Assembly: GCA_038496675.1 (NCBI GenBank)
Contig: CM076659.1
Coordinates: 3,740,967 to 3,804,966 of the forward strand
Source: Rachycentron canadum
Taxonomy: Eukaryota > Chordata > Actinopteri > Carangiformes > Rachycentridae
Direction: 5' to 3'
Length of the DNA: 64,000 bases
Position 1 is the stretch's first letter. Each line of letters opens with the position of its first letter. Both the position numbers and the translations under genes were made by a program. The notes beneath the pieces are model-generated. The model was not told the DNA's origin. It searched no databases and worked only from the letters and a program-made list of their open reading frames with translations. Positions 28,725 to 38,337 of this stretch are shown here, one piece after another.

Positions 28725-31525
28725 CAGATAGTCAAAGCAGGGGAGGAGACAATATTGTGCAAGAGTGGCTGCCTGTTATCACCTTGAGTCTGCATGTGAC
28801 ACTGTAGCTTCCATGTGTGTGTGTGTGTGTTGGTCAGTTGCGTGACGCCCTTTTCTGCTGGGTTCTCAAACGCACCACACCCTGACTGAGCATGAAGAGA
28901 CATCACAAACACACACACACACATTCAAGTTCTGCATGACCTTTGACATGGTGACAACAGATATCATCCATAATATCCCTCTCTTTCTTACATATATACT
29001 CCTCCTGACACACACACCCAGCCATTTATTCAATTTATAGACAGTTTGCGTGAAATGCCGCTTATATACTTCCTGCAATCCTTCCTTTTTCAGCCTTTTC
29101 TGCCACACACACATGCACACACATACAGTATTTATATACATTGATACAGTATAAAACCAGTGAGTGTGGAGATTGCATGCGTGCCCACCACTCTTCCTGG
29201 CAGAGCCCTGGGCAGTAGGCGCCCAGCACGCCACTGCAAATGAACACTTTGGAATAACATGTTCTTTAAAGGTACATACCAATGTTTTATTATTCATGTT
29301 ATACAGACATTATTTTTTTCTGCCTTCCACTTGAGCCACTGGGTTCAGTTCATTAAATTATGGAAGAAAATGTAGTTTTGAAACTTTCTTGACATGGGTG
29401 GTAAGAATAATGTGCGACTTAGTAATTTGTAAAAGCAATGTGATAAGTTTTGACGCAGGATGAGCTGCTGGAGCCTGCAAGCTCGTGGGCAATGTAAGAA
29501 AGCAGCTGAATTTCCCAAACATCATTGCACTTAGGCCAGAAATGGTCCTGGTGTCTGGGCCGACCAAGCAAGTAGTGTTGATGGAGGAAGACTAGGAAAG
29601 AGGGTGTGCCAGATATGCTGACCTGGTGGCTGAGTGCCACGCTGTGAGGCAGTGGAAGTGGGATGCAGGGGCTTCGCATCGGGTCCTGGGGCTCTTGGAT
29701 CCGTGGGCTCCACAGGAGGAGAGCCATCAAGGACATCTTGAAGCTGGTGAGGGAGTTATTCCCGTTGGCTCTGGTTGAAGGGCCTGATCATCCCAGGCTG
29801 GGTCACTAGGGTGAGGTTGTCTGATTTTAAGACCTGAAACAACTTATGACCCCAGGTTCATCACTGATGATGTGTCCAGGTTGCAACTTGAGGTGTATTA
29901 TTACTGTTAAAATCGTATTGTATTGTGTTGTTGGGGAAATGTTGTGAATTTAGATACAAATTTAATCTTTTTGCTCATGTAGAACTGTCACCAGTGGTCA
30001 AAAGCAGCGCCAATGTTAATGTATTTTCTTATACTGAGGTTAGCATGCTAACCAGCTAGCCCTGGCCTTTCTGATAGCGACTCAGTGTAGCCTCCAATCT
30101 GTCCCAAGTCACAGTCACCAACCAGCAAGATGCCACTTTCTGCGGCAGAGAGCACCTTTAAAGGAAACCTACAGTTTATGACAACATCAAAAATAACCAC
30201 AGTGTCTATTGGTTATGATAACACTGTACTGACCATTGCTGCCAGAGCAGTCACATGATTATACAAACCTCAGGAAGCTTCACGTCTGTTCCAGAAACAT
30301 CCATAATTGTCTTCTGGGTTTGATTTCCCAGCACCAGAGCCTGTAAATGCTTTGCTTTTTTGCAGCCGGTTCTTGAATCTCAGATGTTGCAATAGTAACG
30401 TGCCTTTGACTAGAAAAAAGGGGGACTTGTATTGTGATGAAACAACATCTCAGCAGGATTTAACTGAAACCAGTAAAAGACACAGTAAGACACACATTTC
30501 TTTGCCTCGAGTTAAGAAAAACTTTACCAATCCAAAAAGTTAGAGCATGCTTTGGGAAATCATCTACAGTGATGTCAAATACAGATAAAATATGTTATAA
30601 TATGCCCTTAAAAGGTCCCTTTGACCTGCAGTCTCTCCTCTGATCTTTCACATTCATTACCCCTGTGTGTCTGTGTCCAACTCCTAATATAATGCATCAG
30701 ATTTCTGCAGGCTGCCCATAATCTCACAGTTTGTGGATTTTCTTCAATTGTACAATCCCAGTTGAATATGACTCTAGTCAAGTGTGTTGGTTGTTGTTGC
30801 TGCTGTTTTTTTGTTTTTTTTTCCTGTACTAAACTAGTCCACAGGACAGCAGGCATTATAATCCAAGATTTGGATTTTTTTTTTTTTTTTTTTGTAAAAA
30901 GCCGCCATCTGCTTGCTTGATCTTATCATGCCATGAAAAATGTTTTAATGGTAGATATTTAGGATAAAAACATTAGAGGTGAGGTTTATTGTGATGTGGC
31001 CATTGTGTATTGTAAAAATGAGAGCGTGCCATAGTTCAACATTTATCCCGTACCTTGCCTAAGAAGTAGAGTTAATTCAGTCTTAATTCAACAAATACAC
31101 ATAACACTTTGTTCCATTTAAACCACTCTGTTAATTACTTTCTATTCCTAAAATATATAAACTACAAAAACCACTGTGTATTTATGAGCTAGAGTTTGTG
31201 TATTAGAGTTTTAAAGGGTCTTTAATGGTAGAATAGAAGTATTATATATAAGTATTTTGCTGAACTAAGTCTCCTGTCTTTTTTCTCCATCCATCTGTCT
31301 GTCCAGGGCCGTTTGCTGGTGAAAAGCGGACGCGTCCATCTCGGGGAGAAGGTCTTACGTGATGCAGTTCAGGTCCACAGCACCTCCCACGAAGCGTGGA
31401 GCGGGCTGGGCGAGGCCCTGCAGTCTCGCAGCTCCAGCCAGGCCCCCGACTGCTTCCTGACGGCCCTGGAGCTCGAAGCCTCCTGCCCCATCCGTCCCTT
31501 CACCATCATCCCCAGGGAGCTCTGA
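912..31525 (+). CDS. ttc7a: TTC7A, C-terminal part (11 exons; 5' part outside window)
   Basis: Tetratricopeptide-repeat protein 7A. TTC7 proteins bind FAM126 and EFR3 and hold PI4-kinase IIIalpha (PI4KA) at the plasma membrane for PI4P synthesis; human TTC7A defects cause intestinal atresia with immunodeficiency (established knowledge). Spliced exons: 912-995, 1945-2049, 5322-5439, 6371-6428, 6705-6777, 6898-7058, 12845-12961, 13869-13981, 14624-14758, 18136-18338, 31307-31525. All junction phases agree and give one open frame of about 460 residues, against about 858 aa for the human protein, so roughly the N-terminal half is upstream. TPR-like helices are clear in the exons at 18136 (GRLAELRGQLDEAKGLYDEA) and 31307 (VLRDAVQVHSTSHEAWSGLG). 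The C-terminus ...PFTIIPREL is typical of the family; the REL ending and the STPG4/calmodulin neighbours favour TTC7A over TTC7B. Confidence 0.9.
1945..2049 (+). CDS. ttc7a: TTC7A exon b
   Basis: 35 codons, phase 0 to 0, starting GVGAVSVFKECARMRPEDPS and ending GQLHW. The acceptor is preceded by a TG-rich stretch ending gttttccag; the donor is GTGAAT. Confidence 0.87.
3240..3450 (-). repeat. Dispersed teleost repeat (TTAGCATGCTAAC-type family)
   Basis: Read on the - strand it resembles the copies at 15236-15510 and 41880-42345: alternating 'gcatgctaac', 'gttagcatg' and 'cagctgaggctgatggg'-like words. It lies in the TTC7A intron 2050-5321. The rest of that intron shows no gene. Confidence 0.5.
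4957..4989. repeat. (TG)n microsatellite, 33 bp
   Basis: Pure TG run in the TTC7A intron, after a purine-rich then C-rich stretch at 4690-4870. Confidence 0.95.
5322..5439 (+). CDS. ttc7a: TTC7A exon c
   Basis: 118 nt, phase 0 to 1, encoding FEEAEALSQSVVSMGEEAGE then YLALGLCYSLQASD. The pattern matches the TPR helix pair of TTC7. The acceptor is gtgtgtgtccag; the donor is GTATGG. Confidence 0.88.
6000..6160. repeat. GCTTA pentamer array leading into a dispersed teleost repeat
   Basis: A near-perfect GCTTA tandem at 6006-6051 runs into 'agcatgaagactgaaggcaggagcaaacagct'. That word order recurs, diverged, around 24425-24600 and 61010-61270. Confidence 0.6.
6371..6428 (+). CDS. ttc7a: TTC7A exon d
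   Basis: 58 nt, phase 1 to 2. It encodes ATLKADRNEFNKKALQSLSK across the junctions. Acceptor ctctctgcag, donor GTAGGT. It has no ATG-to-stop frame of its own and is recognised by phase continuity with its neighbours. Confidence 0.8.
6705..6777 (+). CDS. ttc7a: TTC7A exon e
   Basis: 73 nt, phase 2 to 0: AHSLDPQDAQIAMYLALQLA then LVRQ. This is one of the most conserved TTC7 segments. Acceptor ctcctccacag, donor GTATAA. Confidence 0.9.
6898..7058 (+). CDS. ttc7a: TTC7A exon f
   Basis: 161 nt, phase 0 to 2: VSAAMEPLQAALNLHGDDLH, then LHLLTLLLSAQKHHRHALDT, ending LSQHPDNF. It covers a full TPR helix pair. The acceptor is a GT run plus ctgacag; the donor is GTAAAA. Confidence 0.9.
7183..7233. repeat. 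(GT)n microsatellite, 51 bp
   Basis: Pure GT run about 125 nt after the donor of the TTC7A exon ending at 7058. Confidence 0.97.
7234..9844. other. TTC7A intron, no gene seen
   Basis: Contains a short AC array at 8481-8511, a GA-rich patch near 8700-8730 and otherwise unique-looking AT-rich intronic DNA. No exon is supported; the open frames here are short or repeat-encoded. Confidence 0.5.
9845..9898. repeat. (GT)n microsatellite, 54 bp
   Basis: Pure GT run continuing imperfectly to about 9920. It is followed by a CT-rich stretch at 9980-10145. Confidence 0.97.
10261..10379. repeat. Compound (GT)n-(GT)n-(GA)n microsatellite
   Basis: GT 10261-10290, interrupted by ATAC, GT again 10295-10310, then pure GA 10337-10379 (43 bp). 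This is a compound purine/pyrimidine simple repeat. Confidence 0.96.
10833..10877. repeat. (CA)n microsatellite, 45 bp
   Basis: Pure CA run on the + strand, opposite in phase to the GT arrays at 9845 and 10261. Confidence 0.97.
11759..11802. repeat. (CA)n microsatellite, 44 bp
   Basis: Pure CA run followed by CAAA and CACA variants to 11817. A further CA/CTCA array lies at 12313-12349 in the same intron. Confidence 0.97.
12845..12961 (+). CDS. ttc7a: TTC7A exon g
   Basis: 117 nt, phase 2 to 2: (N)LLFTKVKLENTLFGAAVALQ, then TCEEMLQRWQSRYDVSRS. It matches the LLF-KVKL motif that follows the TPR pair in TTC7 proteins. Acceptor ctggtccag, donor GTGAGA. Confidence 0.9.
13361..13376. repeat. C16 homopolymer
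   Basis: Run of C in the TTC7A intron between exons g and h; G-quadruplex potential on the - strand. Confidence 0.9.
13794..13863. repeat. (GT)n microsatellite, 70 bp, abutting a TTC7A acceptor
   Basis: The longest pure dinucleotide run in the window. It ends five bases before exon 13869-13981, so it occupies the branch point and polypyrimidine tract position of that intron. Confidence 0.98.
13869..13981 (+). CDS. ttc7a: TTC7A exon h (linker exon)
   Basis: 113 nt, phase 2 to 1: SETDDNSSIPMAERTEVSPG, then KPSIHLTLPDFQDTSTG. It is a low-complexity linker followed by the conserved LPDF block. The acceptor follows a 70-base GT repeat with only ttgcag between. The donor is GTCTGC, a poor match to consensus. 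Because the length is not a multiple of three, skipping would shift the frame. Confidence 0.85.
14624..14758 (+). CDS. ttc7a: TTC7A exon i
   Basis: 135 nt, phase 1 to 1: (G)SLSPSSVAASRLEAALSEV, then QGPTYIWTTLERIWLQAG. The SVAASR-E-ALSEV block is a TTC7 signature. Acceptor cccttcatag, donor GTACGA. Confidence 0.92.
15236..15510 (+). repeat. Dispersed teleost repeat
   Basis: Contains 'gatgttagcatg', 'agtacagctgaggctaatga', 'cctctagggaccatgaattt' and 'cacccaatagccatcaaagt', a word order recurring at 41880-42345 and inverted at 3240-3450. I recognise it as a common fish dispersed repeat but cannot name the family from sequence alone. Confidence 0.6.
15630..15770 (+). mobile_element. LINE reverse-transcriptase fragment
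   Basis: One frame reads FVNQESGRFILGTCGVPQGS, then IIGPCLFSVNNVG, then stop. GVPQGSILGPLLF is the hallmark of non-LTR retrotransposon reverse transcriptases just before the catalytic YADD block. Only this remnant is left, in the TTC7A intron 14759-18135. The rest of that intron shows a C/A-rich low-complexity stretch at 16690-16735 and no gene. Confidence 0.75.
16951..16994. repeat. (AC)n microsatellite, 44 bp
   Basis: Pure AC run. A GT array with a GC interruption also lies at 17561-17596 in the same intron. Confidence 0.97.
17945..18135 (+). promoter_or_regulatory. About 190-nt pyrimidine tract at a TTC7A acceptor
   Basis: Nearly unbroken C/T run with few purines, ending in cctcccacag at exon 18136. 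Functionally it includes the polypyrimidine tract of the acceptor but is far longer than required. PTB binding is inferred, not shown. Confidence 0.6.
18136..18338 (+). CDS. ttc7a: TTC7A exon j (TPR)
   Basis: 203 nt, phase 1 to 0. It encodes two TPR helix pairs: ELFMADGRLKEAQFCITEAS, then RGRLAELRGQLDEAKGLYDE and ALAIHP. Its acceptor sits at the end of an unusually long pyrimidine tract. The donor is GTAAGA. Confidence 0.93.
19596..19637. repeat. (CA)n microsatellite, 42 bp
   Basis: Pure CA run, followed 160 bp later by a GT run at 19795-19834 in inverted orientation. Confidence 0.97.
20060..21470 (+). mobile_element. Degenerate Tc1-like transposon, + orientation
   Basis: The left end has 'cttcagaaagtatccagacc', the right end 'gcgtctgaatattttctcaag', giving the inverted 'AGTATTCAGACC' ends of a widespread fish Tc1 family. 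Internal landmarks of that family are in order: 'ataaggtcccacagttcaca', 'aaaaccaagccaagaagtc', 'ttggaaccaccagcaccttt', 'cagccaagacaaccactgag', 'cagagacccgaaggtggcag' and 'agcttgagaggatctg'. No long transposase frame survives, and part of the middle is rearranged or replaced. Confidence 0.8.
22746..22804. repeat. (GT)n microsatellite, 59 bp
   Basis: Pure GT run; about 300 bp later comes a CA run at 23109-23146 in the opposite orientation. Confidence 0.97.
23280..23460. promoter_or_regulatory. Candidate enhancer in TTC7A intron
   Basis: A compact group of perfect transcription-factor words: E-box CAGCTG 23376-23381, homeobox-like GATTA, octamer ATGCAAAT 23390-23397, and an RFX X-box ATTGCCTAGCAAC 23440-23452 (fits RYYNYY-N-RRNRAC). 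Function is inferred from motif content only. Confidence 0.35.
24425..24620. repeat. Dispersed teleost repeat (TTAGCTTAGCATAAAG type)
   Basis: Contains 'gcctagcttagcataaag', 'gaaacagctagcctcactct' and 'agctaactaagctaactgtc'. The same words occur near 6010-6090, 27770-27860 and 61010-61270. Confidence 0.6.
26194..26260 (+). repeat. Dispersed teleost repeat fragment (retroelement tail-like)
   Basis: 'tcgcccaaggacactttgac' followed by 'gaggagctggggattgaacc' is a word order I recognise from many fish genomes. The family name is not certain. Confidence 0.5.
26391..26640 (+). repeat. Dispersed repeat, inverted partner of 61432-61806
   Basis: Shares 'ctaatgaccatcagggggcg', 'ccactggttgtagaaagaag' and 'aatgttttcctaatgagttc' with the reverse complement of 61432-61806. 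It is one copy of an interspersed family. Confidence 0.75.
28439..28550. repeat. Double (GT)n microsatellite
   Basis: GT 28439-28477 and GT 28489-28550, separated by a short attagtgttagt spacer. A third GT array lies at 28681-28722. Confidence 0.97.
31307..31525 (+). CDS. ttc7a: TTC7A last coding exon
   Basis: 72 codons plus TGA at 31523-31525, phase 0: GRLLVKSGRVHLGEKVLRDA, then HEAWSGLGEAL, ending FLTALELEASCPIRPFTIIP-REL. This is the family-typical C-terminal TPR and tail that packs against PI4KA/FAM126. It lies 13 kb from the previous exon, after a good pyrimidine-rich acceptor. Confidence 0.95.
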   Translation, partial: GRLLVKSGRVHLGEKVLRDAVQVHSTSHEAWSGLGEALQSRSSSQAPDCFLTALELEASCPIRPFTIIPREL

Positions 31526-31683
31526 GGGGCCTGGGGTGGAGGTTTGGGTCCAGGTCACAGAATTCGTCTCAGGCTGGATGATTATACACTGATGCAGATA
31601 CAGCGCGGGGTGAAATTTTGGGAAATATTTGCTTTGCTGCAAAGAGTAAGATGAGAAGGCTGATGCTACTCTGATATCTGCCC

Positions 31684-31689
31684 ATTAAA
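31684..31689 (+). terminator. Candidate TTC7A poly(A) signal
   Basis: ATTAAA about 160 nt after the TTC7A stop, the first plausible hexamer on this strand. No transcript evidence is available and longer 3' UTRs are possible. Confidence 0.4.
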
Positions 31690-33448
31690 TATGAAGCTAC
31701 AGGCCAGAGAGCTTCAGTTTATTGTACAAATTCATTTCACATCCAGAAAACTGTGTGTTGGAGAACGTGGTCATGAAAGAAAGAAAATCCCACAAACTGC
31801 TCTTGGTCAGCATCACAAATTATCAGTCGTCATAATGTTTCAGTCGCTCCAGACCTTTGTCACCAGGTGTGTGACAATCAGTCTCCAACAAACTCCCACA
31901 ATCCCCCAGATTAAGTATCACACACAGACATCTTTTAAAGATCATGGTTACAAGGACTTTTTGAATTTTTTCTGACAAAGGTCTAAATTAAATTCAATTG
32001 TTTGTTTATTTAACAAATGGTACAATGGTACTAATCTTCTCATCTAAAGCCTCTTTTGCACTGGTCATTTTATTGGGCTTTTGTCAACAATGTAAAAAGC
32101 CAAAGTCTGGATTCACTCCTGGGTCAAATGACTCAGCAGCAGTTACAGGTATTTATCAGCTCTGGCAGTGACGTAAACAGGTGGATTGCATGTGATGACG
32201 TGCTTAAAAAACCTGGTTATACCTGCTAATTTTGGTATGAAGACATATGAGTATTGTTCCCAAAATGTATGGTATTCCTTAAGGAGTATATCTTACAAAT
32301 TATTTTTCACTTCGACTGATAATATTCTCAGTCAGAGAGTTTTGCTGTTGCCCTCTAATTTAACCTAAAATACTATTTCTGTACATTCCTAGCAAATGTT
32401 CTTAATTAGCTATATTGAATGAGAAAAAGGAAAAATCTATATTTTCTCCTTGTGTTCAATATTAACATGAAAAGAGTAAAAGTAAAAGATTGTATAGAAA
32501 AAATAAGGTACCGATGTTTCTCTTTCAGTTATGGATCAACAGTTATTATCTGTAATAATCAGAATCACTTTAATGGGTCATAAATGAAGAGATGTGCTGG
32601 TTACGTCTTCAGATAAGTCGTATGTTGTTGTGTTAAATGTGAAAATGCAGACGCACAGATTACGTAAATGCTGCCAGTCACAACAGCAGCTCCACTTGAG
32701 CTTTATTTTAGCCTTTGATGTATCTGATGATCATGTTGATTGACACAGCTTTTGTGTGCAGACACACACACGCATACACACACACTCACGTATACACAAA
32801 CATTCCCGCCCTCATCTTCAAATGAGACCTCATATATTTTATATGGAATGACATGTTGTCACTCCATATGTTATTATTATGTATGTGTGTGTCTTTGTGT
32901 GTTTTCATAAAGTGTGTCTTTACGTAATGTATCTTTATGTGTGTGTGTTTGTTTAAGACCAACCCTCTGGGGTGTTTTCAGTCCCTGTTATGTTTGTTCT
33001 GTTGGTACAGTACAGCAGGAGATTCACCCTCCAATAATGTGTGTGTGTCACTTTTGTTTCTTTGGGGGGCTGGGGGGGGGGGGTTGGACTCATCTGCTTG
33101 TGATGCTCTCTATTATAAACAACAATGGCTTTTAAAAATCACTGCTGGATGCCACGTCTTCACCTGCCTTGTCACTTGTGACTAATGGACATCGCTTCCG
33201 AGTGCCTAACCACATTAATGTGAGCAGTGGGACTGGGCTGCCGGCTTATGTAATACTGCCAGCACAGTTTTCTGCCTCCAAACTCCCTCCTCCTCCTCCT
33301 CCTCCTCTTCCTCTCTTCCTCCTCTATCTCTCTATGTCTCTCGCTCTCTCCCAGCTTGCCTGATGTGATGTGATGTGGCTTGGTTGCCTAGCAGCCATCC
33401 CCTTGTTTGAGTAACTGGGGAAGAGGAGAGCTATCTGGTCTGCTGAAC

Positions 33449-33449
<1 letters not shown>

Positions 33450-33490
<41 letters not shown>
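33450..33490. repeat. (CA)n microsatellite, 41 bp
   Basis: Pure CA run in the TTC7A-STPG4 intergenic region. Confidence 0.97.
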
Positions 33491-33491
<1 letters not shown>

Positions 33492-34067
33492 CGAGAGGCA
33501 GATAATGCCCCTGTTGTGTGGTTTTACAGGCTTGACAGTGTCTGTTTGATGTCTGCTGTTGCCATGTGAGGTATGAGCCAGCTATAATCAATGTCTCAGG
33601 CTGGTGTAAATTGATTTGTGTTATGGGAAGAGTCCCTGTCTTTGCTCTCAGCAAACCCACAATTTCTTTACCCTTTTACCCCCCTGCAGGGCTACAAACA
33701 CTAATCCCTGCCCTCCCTGTCTTATTTTAAACCTCTGCTATCTCCCACGTTCCCAACGCTCCCGGCATGAAAATCTCATTTATCAATACTTTGATTTTCA
33801 CAGAGGAATTATCGATCACTGTCGTCTTTTTTTTTTCTTCCTGACGTCCGAAAAATCTATTTTTACTTTTTTTTCCCCTCCTTGCTCAGCGGCTCTCCCT
33901 TGTTCCATCCTCTCCTCATTAGCGCCATGTGTGACACCTACACAGGGGCTTTGGGAGACGAATGGTCTAATCCCTGTGGGTAAGGAGTGAAATATTACAT
34001 GCAGAAATACACACACACACTACAATAGGCACATGAACACGTTGTGTTATACAGTACACACGCTCGT

Positions 34068-34068
<1 letters not shown>

Positions 34069-34112
<44 letters not shown>
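34069..34112. repeat. (CA)n microsatellite, 44 bp
   Basis: Pure CA run in the TTC7A-STPG4 intergenic region. Confidence 0.97.
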
Positions 34113-34115
<3 letters not shown>

Positions 34116-37100
34116 CATGGTCTTGACAGCTCTGGTAAAAGGAGACAGATTAATGCAGGAAGTGGCAGTGTCACCACACACAAACACACACACATATATA
34201 TATATACAACTCATACACCTGGGATCAATAAGCTGATTGCATTCGATCTCACTTTGTGTGTATTTGCTTGTGCGTCATTGTGATGTCAGAGCACCCAGGT
34301 GTGTGTCGCTCTCACTTCTACACACTGAGGTTTGTGTGTGATGATGAGCGACGGATGTCAAGTCTTCAGGCCACAGTCGAATTAGACTGATTAGACATCG
34401 ATGACAAACAAATAACGGACAATAAAAAAAAGCCGTGACCCTTTCGAATGAGGTGTGTGTGGCTCTGGTATTCAGGTCACTGTGTGTGTGTGTGTGTGTG
34501 TGTGTTGATGCCAGCTCTGCAGGGGCATATAGAGGGCACGAGCTGGGCGGTGCTGCTGTAGGTTGCCAAGAAGGAAACCATAAACCATCATTGTGATGTC
34601 CAAACAAGGCCAGAGAGAGTCATGGATGGGTGAGGGGTGCGATGGAGGTTAAGGGATCAGATGTGGTTCCATAATCTCATTTATAAATAAAGTGGCCGGC
34701 ACAGTAGACGTATATACATAGTTGACCCCCGAGGGTCCAGAGCGACGATGCTATCAGCTGTAGAGACGCTGCCTTAAGGTGAGGAGAACAAAGTCATTCT
34801 TTAAAACTTCACACAGCTTTTGAACAAAAAGGCAAAAAAGGTCACGCAAAACAAAAAGCCGCCCATGCAACGCTGTCGAAGGACAGAAAATGTTCTGAGC
34901 AGACAGATTTTTGGAATCGCTCTGATGCTCGTTTATGAGCCTGAAATGATCAAGCACAGAGTCTAGTGACACTGCAGCCTGGCAGGCAGCGTGCGCTCCT
35001 CCATCAGTCACTCCAGCTCACCTGATCGCCCTCCAGCTCTCTTGGTCCAGGTCCACGCTCAGCGGCGGTGCCAGCACCATTACCCTCTTAAACAATGACC
35101 CCCCTTGTTCGCTAACAGCCGCCCATTGGAGCTGATTAAACTTTTAAATGTCATTTAATAGAAGCGTAATGTTGCTCCAATGTGTCTGTCAGCAGCCCGG
35201 GAGGAGGATTAAGAGTAAAAGGAGGGGGGGTAAAAGGATACCTGGTCACTCTCCTGGCATGTTACACTGCCCGCTAAATTCCTCTGCTGGCCAGTCATCA
35301 CCCTTAGTGTGGGATGTGGTGATGAGAGGGAATGTGACCTGGACTTAAAGGAGACACGAGGGAGCAGCACCTCTGAACCTGCCACCTCTTTGTTTGACCC
35401 TTTGTTTCTCAAGGCGCTCGTGTTATACAGCCAGGCAGAGAAAGGGAGACCAGGCCCGGTGCTGTGATACAGGGAGGCCATTTTAGTTCAGCACAATGTC
35501 ACTGGGCGAACAAAGGCTGCTCTGTTTGAGCCTTTGTTTGTTTGGCGACCTTTAGCTGGGACTCAGCAACTGATAATGGCATTTCTCCCGCACCAGTATT
35601 GGATTATGGGTATTTTTGAGCAACCTCACATTCTTATGAAATTCCAGCAGCCTTGCCTTCGTCATCCCTCTGGAGCAATGTCACATTTTCTCAGCGTGCT
35701 GTCCTGAGTTAGCTGTTAATTTGACGTCCTTGACTCTACCGCTGAGGAGCAGGGTCACCGTCCTGTAGGAAGCTGCCAAAAACACAGATTTATCCCAGAC
35801 CCTCGCTGATGTGCTTCCTGATTGTTCTCGTTAAGCTGCTTCCGGAAATTGAAGTTGATGTTTGGGGCCTCGTGTACAACCTGCAGCGACACCAGATGCT
35901 GTTATGATCTAACAACTCAAATGTTAAATCACCCTCTCGCCGCCCTTCACAGGAAACAGTAGAGCTGATGAAAAGATTGTGTCTGTGGTGAGATTTTTGC
36001 AGTGCGTGCTTGTGCAGCCTTTACTGTGGTGAATGTGTTACCTGCCGTGATGATGGTGTTAGTTGAGAACCGGGGTGTGCAGTAGTTTTGAAAAGGATCA
36101 CAACTGCATGTGTGCGTGTGCATTCACGACATTGTGTGGCTAGTTGCGTGAAGAAACGTGCGTCTGCGAGGGGCCGGCTTGATTGACAGCGAAAGAGCGG
36201 GTGCCCGGCCGGCCATGCCTGTGGTTGAGGCAGACTGTGGGAGACGGAGGGTGTTAAGTCGTCAGTATGAGGCATATGTCAGAGATCAGCGCTGGACTAT
36301 GGAGATCACTGAGATGAGAAGGGAGGAAAGGCGCCGGGGGTTGAGAGGGACAGAGATTACTGGGGGCTTGGTGCCTTGACCACAGGCCGAATAGCTGCTC
36401 GTCACACACACAAACACACACACACTCACACTCTCTCGTTGCATCTTGCAGTGGATACACATGCCCAGCCCTCCAGAGGCTGCGTGCAAAGCCCCGTGTT
36501 AATAAGATTGTCTTCCTCTCTGGGTGTAAGTGTGTGCTCCTTTGTCTCCACCATAATGACAGGGCGAATAAGAGCCCGGCTCTTGAACCTCTTCATGCTC
36601 TTAAGTGTCGGCTACTAAAGGAAAACTGAGTGGTGGAGATTAAAGTAGATGTGCCGTGATATCGTCCTGTACGACTCGTCTGACTGGGGCCCCAAACAAA
36701 ACACTTCACTGATGCTAGTAAAGGAGTCAACGTGATGCCTCTTCATGTGCACTACTGTGTCACAGCCTCTGAAATCCCCTCAGGTCGTCTGTGAGCCTCA
36801 CAACCCGAAATCAACCTCTGTTCTCGCTCAAGCTTCCCTCGAACCTGACACAAACTCAGCCCCCACCAGGTCTGGGGTTTGATATGCAGTATATGAACAC
36901 TTCAATGCAGCTGGCAATCCCAACTCCATCCAAAATATATATATATAAAAACATGTTGTTGAACCCGTTATCCAGCAGCAGGCTACATCTTCATCTCCTC
37001 GCAGATATTTACTGTCTGCCAGGAAGAATAAAAATATTTGTCCTGAGGAAAAATCATTGTTTAATATTTCCACAGACGGCGCCAGACTTTCCAGTTACAT

Positions 37101-38242
37101 CACCACAAACATGGCTTCAGCTGTCTCCTCTTCACTGTACAAGCTGTGCACCTTGTCCTGCCATATGCTCGGACCTCAGACCCAAAGGAGCAATAAGTAT
37201 TGTTTGACCACTTGGGAGCTTAGTCATAAGCTGCAAACACAACGCTGACATTTTATCATGTTATTAAGTTATATAACAAGTGTGTAAGCAAATTTGCAGA
37301 TTCATAAACACACAAAAATTAGTCCAGATCCTCTGTCAAAGTCGTGAGTAATTTATATCAATGAAGCGGCTATATTACTGTTTGTTAAATTGCGCTGTGC
37401 TGTGTAATTAGTTGCGATGGTTGATTATTCATACACTAAAATAAAGCTCTATCCAATGGGCTTCCTTGGAAATGATGGCTCCTTCTGGGTGAAGGAGTAT
37501 ACGGATGAATACAACTCTGCCCTCCCTCAACAACTGCCCAACGGGCCGTGGCACCAAATTCTTGAGTGTCTAACTCCATGAATATGAATCAGTGCTGAAA
37601 AAAAAAAACTAAAAAAAAACTCTCTGAATAAGCAGCAGATAAAGAAACGTCGTCCGGGATCATACCAATAACAAATCTGCAGTGTGTTTGTTTTTATTTT
37701 TGTACCTTTTCCCCTGTTGTGTTGTCATCTACACCTCCATTATGTCCATGTTTGTTTGGTTCGTTGAGAGAAAAGAGTGAGTATGCAGAGTAGGTAGCGA
37801 TAAGAATAGCTGTTTTATTGTGTGCCACTGCTTTGGCCCCTAATACTGAATGTGTTATCTGAGGGTGCAGCATGCCACACTAAGCTATGTGCATGTGACG
37901 CATGGCTGAGCAGCATTCCTCCTCCTGAGTGCATCGCGGGGCAGAGATAGTAGGAAGGCGAAGCAGCCTGACTGCCAACAGAGAGGCAGAGAGGAGAAAT
38001 GAAGGGAGAGAGCAATACCGGGAACATGTAGTTAAGTGGAATGAAGTACCCTTTGTCGCAGATAAGATCATTCTGCTTCCCTGGCTGGCGTCACAAAAGG
38101 GATTTGAGCACAACAAATGTTGTAGCTGATTATGTCGTTGGCAGCCCACAAAATCCCCCACTGACATGCAGATAAACACTGGTCTGAGCAATGAGAGACT
38201 GGAGGTTTTCTTTTCTTTTCTTTGGCTGCAGTTGTGATTATA

Positions 38243-38248
38243 TTTATT
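38243..38248 (-). terminator. STPG4 poly(A) signal
   Basis: AATAAA on the - strand, about 90 nt after the STPG4 stop codon. Confidence 0.65.
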
Positions 38249-38337
38249 ATTTTCTATCAATAATGCAGGATCACATGCATTCTTGCCAGGAGGTTGACAG
38301 CAGGAGGATCAGGGCATCATGGGAAATAAAGTCCACA

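Larger units (their letters stand above)
18339..31306. other. 13 kb last intron of TTC7A
   Basis: No internal gene is supported. It holds GT/CA arrays at 19596-19637, 19795-19834, 22746-22804, 23109-23146, 28439-28477, 28489-28550 and 28681-28722, one Tc1 relic, and dispersed repeats at 22360-22440, 24425-24620, 26194-26260 and 26391-26640. Homopolymer T or A runs occur near 25122, 26018 and 30878. Confidence 0.6.
31526..38242. other. Intergenic gap between convergent TTC7A and STPG4
   Basis: No coding exon seen. Simple repeats: CA 33450-33490, CA 34069-34112, TG 34481-34505, G12 at 33072-33083. The part 34600-36800 has fewer repeats and higher GC than its surroundings. Confidence 0.5.

Noticed and set aside
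29419..29736. 105-codon - strand frame with a balanced composition
   Set aside because: Could be an old retroelement piece, but no motif could be named and no splice sites fit; lies in the TTC7A intron.
33251..33260. TAATACTGCC resembling the 5' end of miR-200b/c
   Set aside because: Only ten bases match and the flanks do not form the precursor hairpin; chance similarity.
36158..36379. Arg/Glu-rich + strand frame in the quiet intergenic stretch
   Set aside because: Short, no homologue recognised, no splice partners; composition follows local purine richness.
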